DNA of 64,000 nt from Halocafeteria seosinensis (lineage: Eukaryota; Sar; Bigyra; Bicosoecida): contig LVLI01000003.1 of NCBI GenBank assembly GCA_001687465.1, positions 1 to 64,000 on the forward strand. Direction: 5' to 3'. The stretch's first letter is position 1. The number at the start of each line of letters is the position of its first letter. Made by a program: the position numbers and the translations under genes. Positions 24,301-37,340 of this stretch are shown one piece after another. Under the pieces are notes generated by a model, which worked only from the letters and a program-made list of their open reading frames with translations, had not been told where the DNA came from and did not search any database.

Positions 24301-26244
24301 CTAGACACAATAGAGCACAAGCTTGCCGTAATGCTGGCTAGACTCCATCCTTTCGTGTGCAGCTTGGACTCCCTCTGCTGTAAGGGGATAAGCAGCATCA
24401 TTTATCGTTCCTGCTGGCCCAACGTCCATTAAGGGCCCTAGTTGATCTCTCGTCGCCACAAAACTGGAATCACCGATAATTTGGGAGGATGGAAGACTCT
24501 GCAGGTGCGGCCAAACATATGTGTATAGATCCAGGGCGAGGCCGGCTTTGGCACTATCCGAGCGTGAGCGTAGGGTCGATCCTGTCAATGTGAGCCGCTT
24601 GAGCATCATTCTCGTAAAATCTATGGATGTGCCGCTTGTGGAACCAACTTTTGAACCCTTTAGGAACGCAACATTGACCAATCTACCGCAAGTGCCCAAT
24701 ACACCCATGTTTCCCGGTATATAATCACCGCCTATCATGTCTAGCACGACATCTACACCGTCCCCGGGGGTTTGCTTGAGAGCAGTTCTATCTCTGTGAT
24801 CTCCATGTAACTTTCTTTCAAGATTGATAAGCGACAGCCTGTTTAATAAATGCGAGTTACAGTGCCTTGGGAGTATACTGGGAAGAGGGGCAGTATCTGA
24901 GTGAAAACAAGTCGACGCTCCCCAAGTTCTCGAAGATAAGGCAACAGTTTCAAGCGGTCCTCGTTTAACGACGTCAGTATTATTTGTCTGACTTGCCGGG
25001 TTCAAATACACACCACTAGGTAGATCACCGCTTTCGATTTCAGGCAAATGCACTTTTCGGCTCAGCCAGTTCTTGAAAGGGGACTCCTTGAGTACGCTAC
25101 TGAAGTCGGCTGTATTGTAGTCAATGGCCACTGTTGCGCCCAATCGAATTGCGGCTTCACATTTCTCTGGACTACCCGCCGTAGTAATAACATGTGCACC
25201 GCATGCCTTTGCAATTTGAATAGCCGTGGATCCTGCGCGTGCAACTCGCTTTATCTGACCGGTACGTTTTACAACTTTAGGCCACAACTACTCACCAATA
25301 CCACTTAAAGCCCCATGAATCAAGCAAATTTCACCCGGTTGAAGGCCTGCTGTGTAGATGAGGTTGTGCCAAACTGTGAAAAACGATTCTGGTATTGCTG
25401 CCGTTTCGACAACGTTATTGTCAGGTTTTGCATTCACTAGCGGCACATCAACATCTTCGAACGGGTTCACAATGCCCTGACCACTCATATTCGGCTGGGG
25501 CAGCACCTGTGACGCAGGAACTGCAACGTATTCTGCATAGCCCCCACCATTCAAAAGAGCAACAACAGGAGTTCCAACTTCCCAACCGATTGGTGAACCA
25601 AGAAATCCTCGATCAGCCGCCAACGAAAGGTCAAGTGGCAGATCTCCACCCCTCTTTCGATCTAACCCGTGATGCTGAAGGAACTGTGACTGAAACAGAT
25701 TATGGATGACTTTTTGGGGAGCCATTGAAGCAGCTTGAGATCCTACGCCAACAATGTCCCCTGCACACATGGATCTTTGCAGTTGGTACCGGTAACGAAC
25801 GGAACTACAAGAGCAGTTGCATGCAATCTTACCCGCCACTTCCAGACCGAGTAGAGAGGAATGCGAAGACGGTGCAGGATATAGGCCCCTCCTCTGTACC
25901 AGAGAAATCCGCACTCCTTTGACTATGCGCCTCGAGTTCTCACTGGTCCTGCTTCACCTTACCTGTAGAACATCAGGACGATTCACTCCCGTGGCGCGTA
26001 CTTTGATCAACACTTCATGCGGCTGAATCTCCGGCAGCGGAAGCTCGTCATCGCGTAGTTTTCCCAATTCACCCTTCGGTTGGTCAGTCCCATGTATTAC
26101 CGCTTTCATCCGAGAGGGGAGTCCTTCGGCAAACGTAGCGGTCCCCAAAGCTGAGGTAGTGGTTGAAGAAGATATGCTCTGGGTTCCGCGTTGATAGGAC
26201 ACGTTTCGCCCCAGGTGTCGCAGGATCGATTGACTCCGCTTCAT
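24301..26244 (-). CDS. PIG3-type NADPH:quinone oxidoreductase (MDR family)
   Basis: Four exons: 26244-25963, 25893-25833, 25760-25296, 25232-24301; 579 aa. These zinc-free medium-chain reductases pass electrons from NADPH to quinones or enones. After a 45-residue targeting-like leader (MKRSQSILRHLGRN...) come MKAVIHGT, HEVLIKVRATGVNRPDVLQ, RRGLYPAP, GLEVAG, ALLNGGGYAEYVAVPA, AAIPESFFTVWHNL, the nucleotide site LIHGALSGIGSTAIQIAKACGA, DVVLDMIGGDY and a normal end (GKLVLYCV). Family members are about 330 aa. The extra length is the leader, an insert of about 50 residues after GDIVGVGS and one of about 90 before GDGVDVVLDM. Either could hide an in-frame intron that I could not place with confidence. 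Confidence 0.85.
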
Positions 26245-26877
26245 ATTTACGAAATGATTGATTTAACTAGAAACACAATTGTAGAAATAGAGGTACTACT
26301 GTCCATGTAATACCTGCAATCTTACAAGTTGAAGTTGCGTGGAATGAAGAAGCTGTCGACGACAGTACAGCAAAGTGTCATAATGACCCAAGTGATTGAC
26401 GAACCAAGTATATTGGTGGTGAGCTTATGTTGAAGATTGCGTTGATTTCAGACCTTAAACACAGACACTTCCACAATGGTGACAATCGGCTACCACCTCG
26501 ACATTCCAAATTATTTCCAGTTGGTGCTTTCGGACATTCGAAGCGGCCATTCATTGCAAAACGTACACTGAATATAACCATTGAGTTTTCTCCCTCTGTT
26601 TCCATGTTGGAGGCATCTTGGCAGAACTTCCTGTGCCAACAGTTCTTGAAGGGCTCAAGTCTTCGAAATGTTTGTTGTGTTCTTTCAATTTTTCTTCCGC
26701 GTGCGTGCAGCGCTTGTATAAGCTAGTTTAAAGAAAGAATGGAAGTTAGTGGGACAGAAAAGAGTCTGTGCCGTACTAACAGTAATAAACGCGCGGTGGA
26801 TTGCTGTGTTCCCTCGCTGAACAGGCCCTAAGAGCCGTCTTTTCCTTCCTTGCTCCCGAGCATTTTCACTGAGCAGT
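26245..26877. other. Divergent intergenic region upstream of eIF1
   Basis: About 630 bases between the divergent oxidoreductase and eIF1 genes. Two short antisense-overlapping frames near 26378-26726 have no recognisable product. Its length fits a strong promoter for a translation-factor gene; no element is recognised. Confidence 0.4.
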
Positions 26878-27475
26878 ATGGCTGATCTAAGTAAGTTTTC
26901 GCTTCCTTCACTTGTGTATAAGATTCTACATCTCCACTACTTTAATTGACGGAGTCGATCACGTAATGATAATGGCTGGGGAAGTTGTATAGCGCCGAAA
27001 GGATCAACTGTCCGGGGAGTTCAAAGGGAGCGCGACTCCCATCCTGGCTCATATAGGTGTCTAGGAGTGAGATACCTCATTGTTGTGTGCGCGTATATCA
27101 CGAAGCTTTTGTTTGGTATATATTTTACCATGTGTAATTTTCTTGACTGCAGGCGAAATTCAAAATTTCGACGCCGGAGGTGACGCCTTTTCCGGAACGG
27201 GAGCCGAAGGAGGGTCCAAAGTGCATATTCGTGTACAACAGAGGAATGGACGCAAGTGTATCACTTCCATCCAAGGTCTAGATGATGACTTAGACCTCAA
27301 GAGGATTTTGAAATACTTAAAGAAAAGATACAACTGCAACGGAAGTATCATTAAGGACAAGGAACTGGGCGAAGTTATTCAGCTGCAGGGTGATCAGAGA
27401 CAAAACGTGAGAGAGTTTTTACTGGGCGAGGAAATTTACGACAAGCCTGAGCGAATTGTTATACATGGTTTCTAA
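26878..27475 (+). CDS. SUI1: Translation initiation factor eIF1 (SUI1)
   Basis: Two exons: 26878-26890 and 27153-27475; 111 aa, the normal size. eIF1 sits in the 43S complex near the P site and guards start-codon choice. The first coding exon is only 13 bases (MADL and the first base of Ser), followed by a 262-base intron, the longest in a small gene here. Visible signature: KVHIRVQQRNGRKCITSIQGL, then DLKRILKYLKKRYNCNGSI (the catalytically important basic helix and CNG turn), and LQGDQRQNVREFLL near the end. All family landmarks are intact. The start is set by the exon-1 sequence MADLSEIQNFD, typical of eIF1. Confidence 0.95.
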
Positions 27476-27701
27476 GGCTGATTCTGCCCCAAGCTTCGCG
27501 TTTGAAGTAATCGTTTGCAGCTGAGTCCCAACATAGCTACGTTCTGGTAAAGAATGTTGTTGGGTGAAGGTATTGTGTACCAAGAATACACTCATGGATG
27601 TAAAATTAATCGCGTATCTACCAGTAGATGTCGTAATACGGCCCGATATTCAAGCCCAATCCAATAGAGCTATTTTCTTTACCTGAAGTGATGTTCTTCC
27701 A

Positions 27702-29906
27702 CTACTCGACAGTGACAGACTTCGCAAGGTTGCGAGGCTGATCTACTTCGCACTTCCTCATATCGGCAATGTAGTAACTCATCAGTTGAAGTGGGATCAC
27801 AGAGAGCAAAGGAATAAATAACTCGCTTGTATCCTGTGGAAAACGTAGCACACATTCTGCTTTCTCGTCTAAATCTGTGTTATCCTCTTCTGTGATGGCA
27901 ATAACGCATCCACCTCGTGCCAAAACCTCTTCCATATTGGACTTCAGTTTATCATAGGTGGAGTCGCCTTTGGGGGCGATAATAACTACAGGCATGAAGC
28001 GGTCGATCAACGCGATCGGACCGTGCTTCATCTCTGCAGCGGGGTACCCTTCAGCATGGATATATGAAATCTCCTTCAGTTTCAAGGCTCCTTCCAACGC
28101 AACCGGGAAATTCAAGCCACGTCCCAGATAAAGGAAAGATTGCGCAAACCTAAAAGATTTGCATATATCAAACACAGCCTTATTTTGACTCAAGACACGC
28201 GCCATCTTTTCCGGAATCCCGCTTTTGGACGAATAACGGGCAGCGGTTCCGCTCTGCCCGTTCTCGGGACCACCTGCAAGCTCCCGCACATAGGCCGCCA
28301 ACTGTTCATCTGTGATTTGCTTCCCTCGATGAGCAAGAACCAATGCTAGCATCGTTAATACAACGAGTTGTCCGGTAAACGCCTTGGTGGATGCTACACC
28401 AATTTCAGGACCGATATGTAGATATATGCCACAGTCAGTTTCTCTGGCAATGCTTGAGCCTACCACGTTGACAATACCGAGAGTGAGGCATCCCAGTCTC
28501 TTAGCCTCGCGGATCGCAGCTAGTGTGTCCGCAGTTTCTCCAGATTGTGAAATCGCAATCAACACATCGTCAGGATAGAGAACTGGATTGCGATACCTGA
28601 ACTCGGAAGCGTATTCCACTTCCACGTTAATCCGAGCAACGCTCTCGATCAGATATTCCGCAACCAAGCCACTGTGGAACGAAGTACCACATGCACAAAT
28701 TATGAGCCTTCGGGCAGATAAAATCCGCTCCATGTGTTCTTCGATGCCGCCTAAACGGAGTGTCCCAGCTTCAGGATTTGCTCTTCCAGCCATGCAATCT
28801 CTCAATACTTTCGGTTGCTCCATAATCTCCTTCAGCATAACTGGAACGGAACAAGAATCCCAATAGATATCATGCGGTTACCAAGGATGCTGACTAACAG
28901 AAACGTACAATGTTTGTATCCTCCCTTTTCTATCGTCTCCAGATCGAAGTCTAATTTTGCCAAACTATGTTCACGAGTAATGGGTGTTTCCGTGCTCAGA
29001 CTACTAATCACGTAGCCCTCAGGAGAGAATTCGACCATTTCTTGATCTTTGAGATACTCAACAGTCTTGGTGTGTTCGACAATGGCTGAACCATCGCTGG
29101 CCAGGTAGTATTCGCCATTGTCCATGACACCCAGTATCATGGGTGAGCCTCTTCGGGCTCCGATCACAGTGTCAGGAGTGTCCGCAAAGAGGAAGCAGCA
29201 GCCAAATGCGCCATCCACCTGCAATAATTGGAAGCATGTTACCCGCTAATCAGTACAACCATCCCCAAATATTCATCTTCACATACCAGACTGAGAGTTT
29301 TTCTTACGACCTCACTAGCCGCCAACCGGGGATATTGTTGACGAATATCGGCAGCAAGTTGAGCTAGCACTTCAGTGTCGGTTTCGCTCTTGAAAGTGAG
29401 TCTGTATAGCCAGCTTGAACCGGTGATATCAGAAAAACTGCTTCTTTTTCTTCCGGTAGACGTACCCTTTCTGTTGTAAAGCTGTCTTCAAGCTGTAGTA
29501 GTTTTCCACAATACCATTGTGTACTACAGCTACGTTGCCATCTTCGGACAAGTGGGGATGCGCGTTCAAGTCCGTCGGTGCGCCGTGTGTGGCCCAGCGC
29601 GTATGCGCAATCCCACATGTTCCCGGGAGACTCTGGTTCTCACAGGTGTCCTCGAGGTTCTGAACTTTACCCTTGGCCTTTACAACGTTGATCTTGTAAG
29701 TGTCCTTGCCTTGATCATCCTTGCCATTGCCGGAGAGGATACCCACCCCTGCAGAATCGTAGCCTCGATATTCAAGGCGGTGTAGCCCACGAATGAGGAG
29801 TTTGACGGCTTGTTGATGCCCTCTGCATATAGATCAAATGTGTGAAACACTGTGGGGTAACACGTAGACCATATATAACGTACACAAACGCTGTAATCCC
29901 ACACAT
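27702..29906 (-). CDS. GFPT1: Glutamine:fructose-6-phosphate amidotransferase
   Basis: Five exons: 29906-29884, 29822-29466, 29401-29287, 29218-28909, 28840-27702; 647 aa. It makes glucosamine-6-phosphate, the first step to UDP-GlcNAc for glycans, GPI anchors and chitin-like walls. The start MCGITAFV exposes Cys2, the nucleophile of the glutaminase, and lies on a 23-base exon. Also visible: RLEYRGYDSAG, HTRWATHGAP, VVHNGIVENY, SETDTEVLA, then the isomerase half with CGTSFHSG, SQSGETADT, EIGVASTKAF, LGRGLNFPVALEGALKLKEISY, AEMKHGPIALID and the canonical end DQPRNLAKSVTVE. The family's feedback-sensitive linker is shorter than in animals. The divergent neighbour starts about 150 bases away. Confidence 0.97.
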
Positions 29907-30058
29907 ATCTTGCTAGGGATGAAGAAGGAAGATCGACACTCCTATACTCAGTTATTCCGCCACGTTGCAGAAATCAAAGCACACAGACTGAAAGAGAAGA
30001 CAAAGAGGTGTTGAATAAGCAGTATACGGTGTGTACACGGGCTATCAAACACTTGTAA

Positions 30059-33016
30059 ATGACCTTTGTATATGGTGGTTTCTCACCCTGGAAGGCGCGG
30101 CTCGACCCGCCCCTCGGACTGTTGGGGCGGCAAGTTGTCCGTGCCATAGCCCGTAACGTCCCGCCGCACCCGGCAGTTGCTGCCAACGGACGGAGTGAAT
30201 CTTCAACTTACCCAGTGGAAGTTTGTGAAACTGGACCACCAGCTTCACAAGTCAGTGACTCGGCTTGTAGAGAGCCCGTTTATAGGCGATTTGAAAGGGA
30301 TACAGGGGTCTATTTGGGTTTTGAGACGAATAGCGCGACGTGGAAACCAAAGGGGAAGATGATTGTGCGAGGAAAACCTGCTGAGAAAGCGGATATAGGA
30401 TCGGGAAGAGCCCGGCTCCCTCCGGCTATTGTGCAGAATTCTGCTATTGGCATGGATGATCCTCTGATGTTTCTTCCCGCTACGGAAGTGGCCGAATTTC
30501 AAAGTGCTGCGGGAAGTGAGCTGGAGGAAAGTCGGCCGTCGGAACGACCTATCTACCTGTGCAAAGGTTCAGTAAACCCACCTCACCTCTGGTCCAAGGA
30601 ACGTAAACAAGTTCCAGAAGTGGCTATCGACCATACAGTGAGTATATTGGACGACAGATCAGCGAAAGCAAAGTGGATGAATGCTTTGTCGAAGCACTGT
30701 AAACCTTCGGAGAACAGCGACGTTGATGTCGATCAGTACTTCTTACTACATCTCGGAACGGCAGCAAACATACCTACAGCCACTTCAGTGTTTTTTACGT
30801 GCCCGGAGGCTTTGCAGGAAGAAACCCTCAAACCTTTGATGGAGGATATATTCATTACGCGGGGAGCAGAGTTTCGAATAGACGGCTTCGCACCGGTACG
30901 TATTCGGTAGTGTTCGACATGCCTAGAGGTCTGGGAAAAGGAATGTGACAAATCGTTTGCAGCTTACTGTTCACAACTTTCAACCTGAGGCTCCTGTGTG
31001 TCGCATCGACCCTTCAACGACTATTCAATGTCAATGTTCAAATTGGAATAATAATGATGCTCAAGCAGATGAGCAAAGTGCCCCGGCAAAGTTGGAGGCG
31101 GGGACTACGTTGCGGGCTCCTCTTGCTAACTTGTGCCCCGGGTTTGAAGCTGCCCACGCATCGTTACGCAATGCGGTTCTTACGAAATTTCTATACAGTG
31201 AATATGCTCAGAGGTTTAATGTGGGGATACCGAAAGGGATTCTTCTCTCGTCTAGTACAGTAGATGATTGCGACGTTCTGATTGACTGTCTCGTTGGCGA
31301 TCTGCAGATACTAACCAGCTGTGCTAAGAGGGTCATGACACCAGAAGATGCTGCCACTGACTCGCTATCTCCCAATAACCTGGACGTATACGAATTAATT
31401 CGGCACTCCCAGTCTAAGAGTGATCTTGCCGTCGTGCATCTTAAAGACCTGCACCGGTGGCATCAGAGCGCATCCAATGAACGCAGAGACCAAGGTCGAG
31501 TGGCTAGACTTCTAAGTTTAATGGACGAAAGTGCCAAATCACACGTGGGAGGTAAGGTACTCCTCGTTGCATCAGTTTCATCTTTTCAAGAAGTCGACAG
31601 TGCGTTACGACGACCTGGAGGCTTCGAATATGAGATAGCTGTGGAGAGCCCGGACGCTGGCTCACGGTTCCGGATACTCAATCAGCTGATACGTCCGCAC
31701 CGTTTATCCCCGTCCCTTCAAGACGCTTTTGGGCATATTGACGCACGGGTACCCCAGTGTGGACAGTTGGATACTAGTGTTGTGGATACAGAGCAGGTTC
31801 AGTCTTGGCTAAAGGAGTATCTCATTGCTATTCACAGCTTCCATGATAATAGCTCATTTGCATCTGAGCATAACTCTGTCCACCGGTTAATCCGGCTAAT
31901 TCATCGATTGGCTGGAGCTTCTTACACTAAATTGAAAGCCTTGATCAGGGACTCCGTCTTTACTTCAATCAACGGGGGGCGCAAAGAAATCAGCTTTGCG
32001 GATTTAGAGCAGTCTCTTCCTGCTACAATGGGGCATAGCCGGAAGGAATTCAAGCCAGTAGACTGGGATTCTATTGGAGGGATTGCTCAAGCCAAGAAAC
32101 GGCTAAGGGAAGCCGTTGAGTGGCCCATGAAGTATGGCTCTTATTACGAAATGCTGGGTCTAGCTCCACCTAAGGGAGTTTTGCTGTTCGGTCCACCAGG
32201 ATGCTCGAAAACAATGCTAGTCAGGGCAGCAGCGACGTCACTAAAAGCGACTTTCATTAGTTTGTCCGGAGCGGATGTTCTTTCCCCCTACGTAGGAGAA
32301 GCTGAACGGAAATTGAGGTAAGCGGCGACACTTACATCCTTGAACAGTATCAAAGTCAGTATTTGTAGCGCTGCACAACACACAGGGACTGTTTCGAGAG
32401 AGCAAGGAAGGCCCAACCCGCGATCGTTTTCATTGACGAAATTGAATCTTTGGTGGGATCCCGAAGCGACAGTGGCGAAGGATCTGGAGGTGCAACATCC
32501 GGGATTCTAACCACATTACTGACGGAAATGGATGGTGTTTCTTCCACCGGAAACGTAATATTGATCGGAGCAACCAACATGCCGGAGAACCTGGACGCTG
32601 CGCTTCTCCGTCCCGGGAGGTTTGATGTGAGATTGCTCGTCCCTCCACCAGATGAGGAGGGAAGACGCGACATACTGAATATCTACTGTCGAGAACTTCC
32701 AATGGGCGACGATGTAGACCTCGCCAGCATAGCACTCAAAACAAAATGGTTTACCGGTGCTGAGTTAGAAGCTTTGTGTCGCGAAGCAGCATTCGCCGCT
32801 CTTCGGCGTGGGGTTCAGCAGAAGGAAGCAATCCTCTACCACGCTGATTTCGAAAATGCGTTACACGACGCCCGGGCTATCTGCTTAAGGGGCGTTGGGT
32901 CCGGGAGTCTCTTTACTCCAACAGAATCTGAAGCCTTGGCATCGGAACCAAACCCAATGTCTAGGGAAGTTGAACGTCTAAAGCGGTTCCAATCTTCGTT
33001 TAACAACAAACTCTGA
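30059..33016 (+). CDS. AFG2: AFG2/SPATA5-like AAA ATPase with degenerate D1
   Basis: Three exons: 30059-30895, 30963-32317, 32386-33016; 940 aa. AFG2-class ATPases release Rlp24 and other factors from pre-60S ribosomes. The D2 domain is complete: DWDSIGGIAQAKKRLREAVEWP, Walker A GPPGCSKT near 690 (the Cys-Ser form is typical of AFG2 and CIP111), SLSGADVLSPYVGEAERKLR, Walker B IVFIDEIES near 744, ATNMPENLDAALLRPGRFD. The D1 region (about 330-560) aligns in position but its Walker A is replaced by GILLSSSTVDD and I see no Walker B, so D1 is probably inactive. The start is the first Met; an extra 5' exon is possible. SPATA5L1/CIP111 is the alternative assignment. Confidence 0.8.
30107..30130. 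repeat. Inverted repeat near the AFG2-like gene start
   Basis: CCGCCCC and GGGGCGG, perfect 7-base arms around a 10-base loop, fall just inside the predicted first exon, 48 bases after the assumed ATG. This could be codon chance in a GC-rich leader or a 5' UTR hairpin if translation begins later. Confidence 0.3.
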
Positions 33017-33280
33017 TCATTGCTTTCCTAGATGCATGTGCGAGAAAATTCAGGGTGCGCCGCGGTGAATGATTGTCTCAATAGTCAGAAGGAAAACATT
33101 GCAGCTTTAACGGCTAGTAGAAGGGTGTATGCGTAGCGGTGAAGCGTAGTAGTAGTCCAATCGCAAGTAGGTACAAGAACCACAAGACTCGTTGGGAGCA
33201 CTACGTATCGCTGATACAACTCAGCAGTGGATCAAGCTATGCCAACATGTACATTTTCGGTTTGGCCTCCTTCCATCGGC

Positions 33281-34057
33281 TTACGATTTAATGGCAGCCC
33301 CTTTAGTTTCTTTTTCTAGTTTATCCATTTCCGTCACCGACGTCAAGATCTCGGAGCTGTTGGTTTCCACAACCATCCCACCCATTACAATCTCGTCCAA
33401 AATATAATGTACCTGTTACAGAAATACGTATTCCATAACAACGCTAATGATACAGTTGAATCTCTTTCCATTTTGTTACAGCGGCTCTACCTACTTTGTC
33501 TGTGTGAAAGATCAGATGCAGTTCGCAGACGTGGCCAAAGTACTTGTCCAACGACTCCACAAAAACTGTAGTAACCGATAGTAGAGGGTTAATGAAATTA
33601 TTTTGAAACAACCAATTTGCTGATTGATCAAATAGTGGAGAACTAACCTTGTATGAGATCCACAATACCTAATTCACTTTCCTGTTGGTCCACCACAAAC
33701 ACGAAATAGAGCGTTGCATAGTGTCTGTAGACGACTTTCACTTCTTCATTCCATTCTGATAAGCTGTATTTTCACCGAAATTATCTCTTATGGGGTGCAT
33801 ACAGCCAGTATAAAGCCTAAACAACGCACCATCCGCCTTCCAGAAAATTGCACACTCCATCGGGACGCTTGCTCAAGAGCGAGAAGAGCTCCCGCACTAC
33901 TCTCTGTTGTTGCTCCTCTTTCTGCAACATCAACAGTCAAGAGTACACGCACTAGAATAGAATGAAAGAGCTCCAAACAGCCACATACAAGAGGTTCATA
34001 GCATCGGAGAAGCCGCACTTCCCCCGTGGTGTTGAAGATGAAGACTCCACGAATCAT
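33281..34057 (-). CDS. AP3S: AP-3 adaptor complex sigma subunit
   Basis: Five exons: 34057-33989, 33921-33830, 33763-33648, 33565-33495, 33412-33281; 159 aa. AP-3 sorts cargo from endosomes to lysosome- or vacuole-related organelles. The protein starts MIRGVFIFNTTGEVRLLRCYE (longin fold) and continues YRHYATLYFVFVVDQQESELGIVDLIQ. The stretch [37 protein letters not shown] is the sigma landmark; VCELHLIFH with DLIQ and the longer tail (VTEMDKLEKETK) points to sigma-3 rather than sigma-1 or sigma-2. The animal protein is about 193 aa; the missing length is in the C-terminal tail. All four splice joins restore conserved residues, which supports the model strongly. Confidence 0.93.
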
Positions 34058-34236
34058 GGCGAGCTAGATAGATCCCAACCAACAACTATACCTACAACAA
34101 CAAACCATACTTAATCTCATCTACCTAGTACGTGGGGGCAACGGCACGCTGTCCCGCCATCAATCAATGGGAGTGAATCAAGCTAAGGCAACGAAAAGTT
34201 TGTCGTCTCCTTACGAAGTGTATCTATCTTGCGTGC

Positions 34237-37200
34237 ATGAAGGGGTATACCGTACTGAAATATACAGAGTTGGTATGGATACTAGCTAGTCGATGTTTCC
34301 TCAAAGATAGTAGCTTCGAACTTTCCCTCCAAAAAATGTCGTTACCGTCGCGTGACATGGACAAAAAATCCCGTGTGGAACGATGTCATCGTGATTACGC
34401 TGACTTAGTGGATGCACTTCCTCCATCGATTACCGGGGGCTGGATACGTGCAGGGAGAAGTGGTTCCGATTTGAATGTCACGTTGCTCAAGAGTCACTTG
34501 AATTACCGCGAAAATGAGTCAAGGAAGTTTGTCTCACAGTATCCGGTAAAAGTGTCGAAAGATCGTGTTGAGGAATGGTTAGCCCCAGGACTGCCTCATC
34601 AAATCGAGAACTCGGCCTACATGAAGCCTTCGCCTTCCGGGGATCTGCTGGCAGTCATTCGACCGAAGACTAAGAATTCATCCACCACCTATCGCTTGGA
34701 AGTTTGGACACAGGAATCCCTACTCAGAACGATTGACTTGAGTCAAGCCCATGGGGACGTGCTTCTGGATGATTGGTTTGGATGCTTGAACTGGTCCCCA
34801 GATGAATCCTACCTTACGTATGTTGCAAAACCTAAGCCTAAAACCTCTTCCACTGGCAAGACGTGGTGGGAAAAAGACCCTGAGAATGTCAAGTTGAAAA
34901 GACAAGAAGAAAGTGGTGACAAGCAGCAGGAGCAGTCTGATAAAAACAAATCTGAGTCCGAAGAAAGCAAAAACGACGGAAACAAAGACTCGGAACAAAG
35001 CAAATCTGCAATAGGAGATCGTTTCCATTTTAAGGAAGACTGGGGTGAACGATTCACAGATGTGGCGGAAACTCGTTTGTTCCTGGCCTCAATCGTTTCT
35101 GGCCGTGTTGTTGAAGTTCCTCTACCAACAGAGAGTACACAGGGAAACAGTCACAATAAAGATCAATACAGCCTTCCGGAAGCTTCCGAGGAACCGTTAG
35201 AACCTACTGTCGGACAGCCTTGTTTTTCCGCGTGTGGCAACTGGCTATTCTATACCCTGTGGTGGCCAGTCCCCCAAAGGCTTGGCATGATTTACTGTTT
35301 TCACCGTCCATGTTCGGTATACGCTGTGGACACTTCCGGTCTATTACAGGAATTACAATACGAAAACTTTACTGAAAGCGAAGGAAGCAACAAAGAAAGC
35401 GAGTCGACTTCGTCTGCTTCACACTACTGCCTCACTCCTCGGTTTAGCAATTCTCGCTGCCCACGGCCAAGCCCGTGTGGGACGTATCTCGCCTTCTTGA
35501 CTAATGGATCACCCAAGCAAGTGGAGACTCATAATTCGACGACTTCGTTACATCTCATTGAATGGCAAAAGTGGATTGACCGTGGGAGACCCGTTTTGCA
35601 TACGCTAGAAGAGAATGCACAAGAATGGCCGCTGCACGCACGCTACACGTTTGAGATGGGTGTAACCTTGATAGATTTGGATACGCAGGTATTATGCCCC
35701 TTGATACCCAGTCCGGTCGAGCATAATGACGATTATGTAGAGCTTACAAAGGCTTATAACGACGCTCCGGCTAAAGTGACGAGGGACCTTATTGACCGGA
35801 TCGCTCCAGGCTTTCCAGGTATCTATACTACCTCTCTTCCTTCCAGATGCTGGAATTCTGGGAGTAATCAAATTATCTTAACGTCTGATTGGGGATCCAA
35901 GTCCTGTATGATAAGGGTGTCTATACAAGGACCATCGCTCGAACAGCTAACTGTTGAGAATCAAGTAAATGGTGTGTTGGATACGTTCCGCGAAGAGAGG
36001 CTGCCAGAGGGTAACTCTACTAACAATGGGACGACTTCTTTTAAATGGAATGATCCTTCGTTAGCATCTGTATCTGTCGTTGATGTTCATTCGTCTTGGG
36101 TTTTGTTTGTGGCTTCTTCTCCGTCTGTGCCGCCTCTGGCGGGAATGTTCCATATTGGGGAAAGGGAGAATAAATCGCCTGGTATTAATAGTCTGTGCAG
36201 CCCGTTGCTGCAGGACTACAAGGATAAGGAGAGAATCCCTCGCTTTCGAAACCTGTTGTCGAACGTGCTCCAAACCCGTTGGACATGCTTTTCTATTACT
36301 CCTACTACTTTCGCCGAGAGCACCGGCGGAAAGAATGCATTTGAAGCCGTTCTCGTTATTCCATCCGAACGAGTACGGAGGGAATTGAGCTCGCCCAAGC
36401 TGCCACTCTTAGTATTTCCCCATGGAGGCCCTCATGGTGTCATTCCTGCCTCCTTTTCCATCAATTTAAGCTTTCTTGTCAACCTTGGTTTTGCAGTACT
36501 ACTCGTGAACTACCGGGGTTCTACTGGTTTCGGAGAAGAGTGCGTCCGTTTCCTTCCCGGTAAATGCGGCTCTGCAGATGTGAACGATTGTATGGACGCT
36601 TTGACTAAGGCCCTAGAGATCTCAGAAAAAGACTTGGAGAACAGCCAAGAAATCAGTAGTACAGAACGGGTGTTTTCTGAAAATGCTGTTTCTGTGTGCG
36701 GTGGAAGCCACGGAGGATTCCTCGGAGCTCACCTCACAGCGCAGTTTCCATCATCGTTTAAAAGCACGGCGCTTCGAAATCCTGTCGTTAACATAGCTGG
36801 GGAAGCTACCGTCACTGATATTCCTGACTGGTACGTACCCGATCGGTGGACTGAACACTGAGAGTTGCTGCTAACTCTTCCTTTTCTTTCAGGTGCTTCG
36901 TTGAAAGTGGGCTACCGTTCGACTGGGAGAATGGAAGCACCCCTAGTGGAAAAGAACTAGCTCGAATGTGGGATGTATCTCCTATCGCCCGGGTAGGTAG
37001 CGTGACGTGCCCCACGCTCCTTGCCCTTGGAGGGAAAGACAGGAGGGTTCCTTGGAGTCAAGGAAGAGAATGGCATGAAGCATTGAAGCGGAATCGCGTT
37101 ACCACCCAGTAAGTTCCAGTATCATGTGACTTCGTGGAAAGGTTTGCGTCAGCAACTTTGCACTTTCTTCTCAGCGTCCAATTTTATCCCGAGGATTGCC

Positions 37201-37283
37201 ATGACCTTGGATCTCCTGGAACATTAGCTGATCAATTTGTTTCGATTGCAAGATGGTTCATACAATTCGGAACCGAGGACTGA
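34237..37283 (+). CDS. APEH: Acylaminoacyl peptidase (prolyl oligopeptidase family)
   Basis: Three exons: 34237-36830, 36893-37108, 37175-37283; 972 aa from the first Met, 939 aa from the Met at 34336, which may be the true start because the first 33 residues resemble no family leader. The enzyme removes N-acylated amino acids from peptides. The beta-propeller half has LLDDWFGCLNWSPDESYLTYVA and FKEDWGERF; a Lys/Glu/Ser-rich insert lies near 225-255. The hydrolase half shows GGPHG, NYRGSTGFGE, nucleophile Ser in CGGSHGGFLG, TDIPDW, Asp in GGKDRRVPW and the catalytic His in DCHDLG. All three triad members are present. The gene converges with the PAS gene, 57 bases away. Confidence 0.95.
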
Positions 37284-37340
37284 TAATGCTAGATATTTCG
37301 CGTGTACTGCGTAACTTGCAGTGAAACACTTATGGCATCA

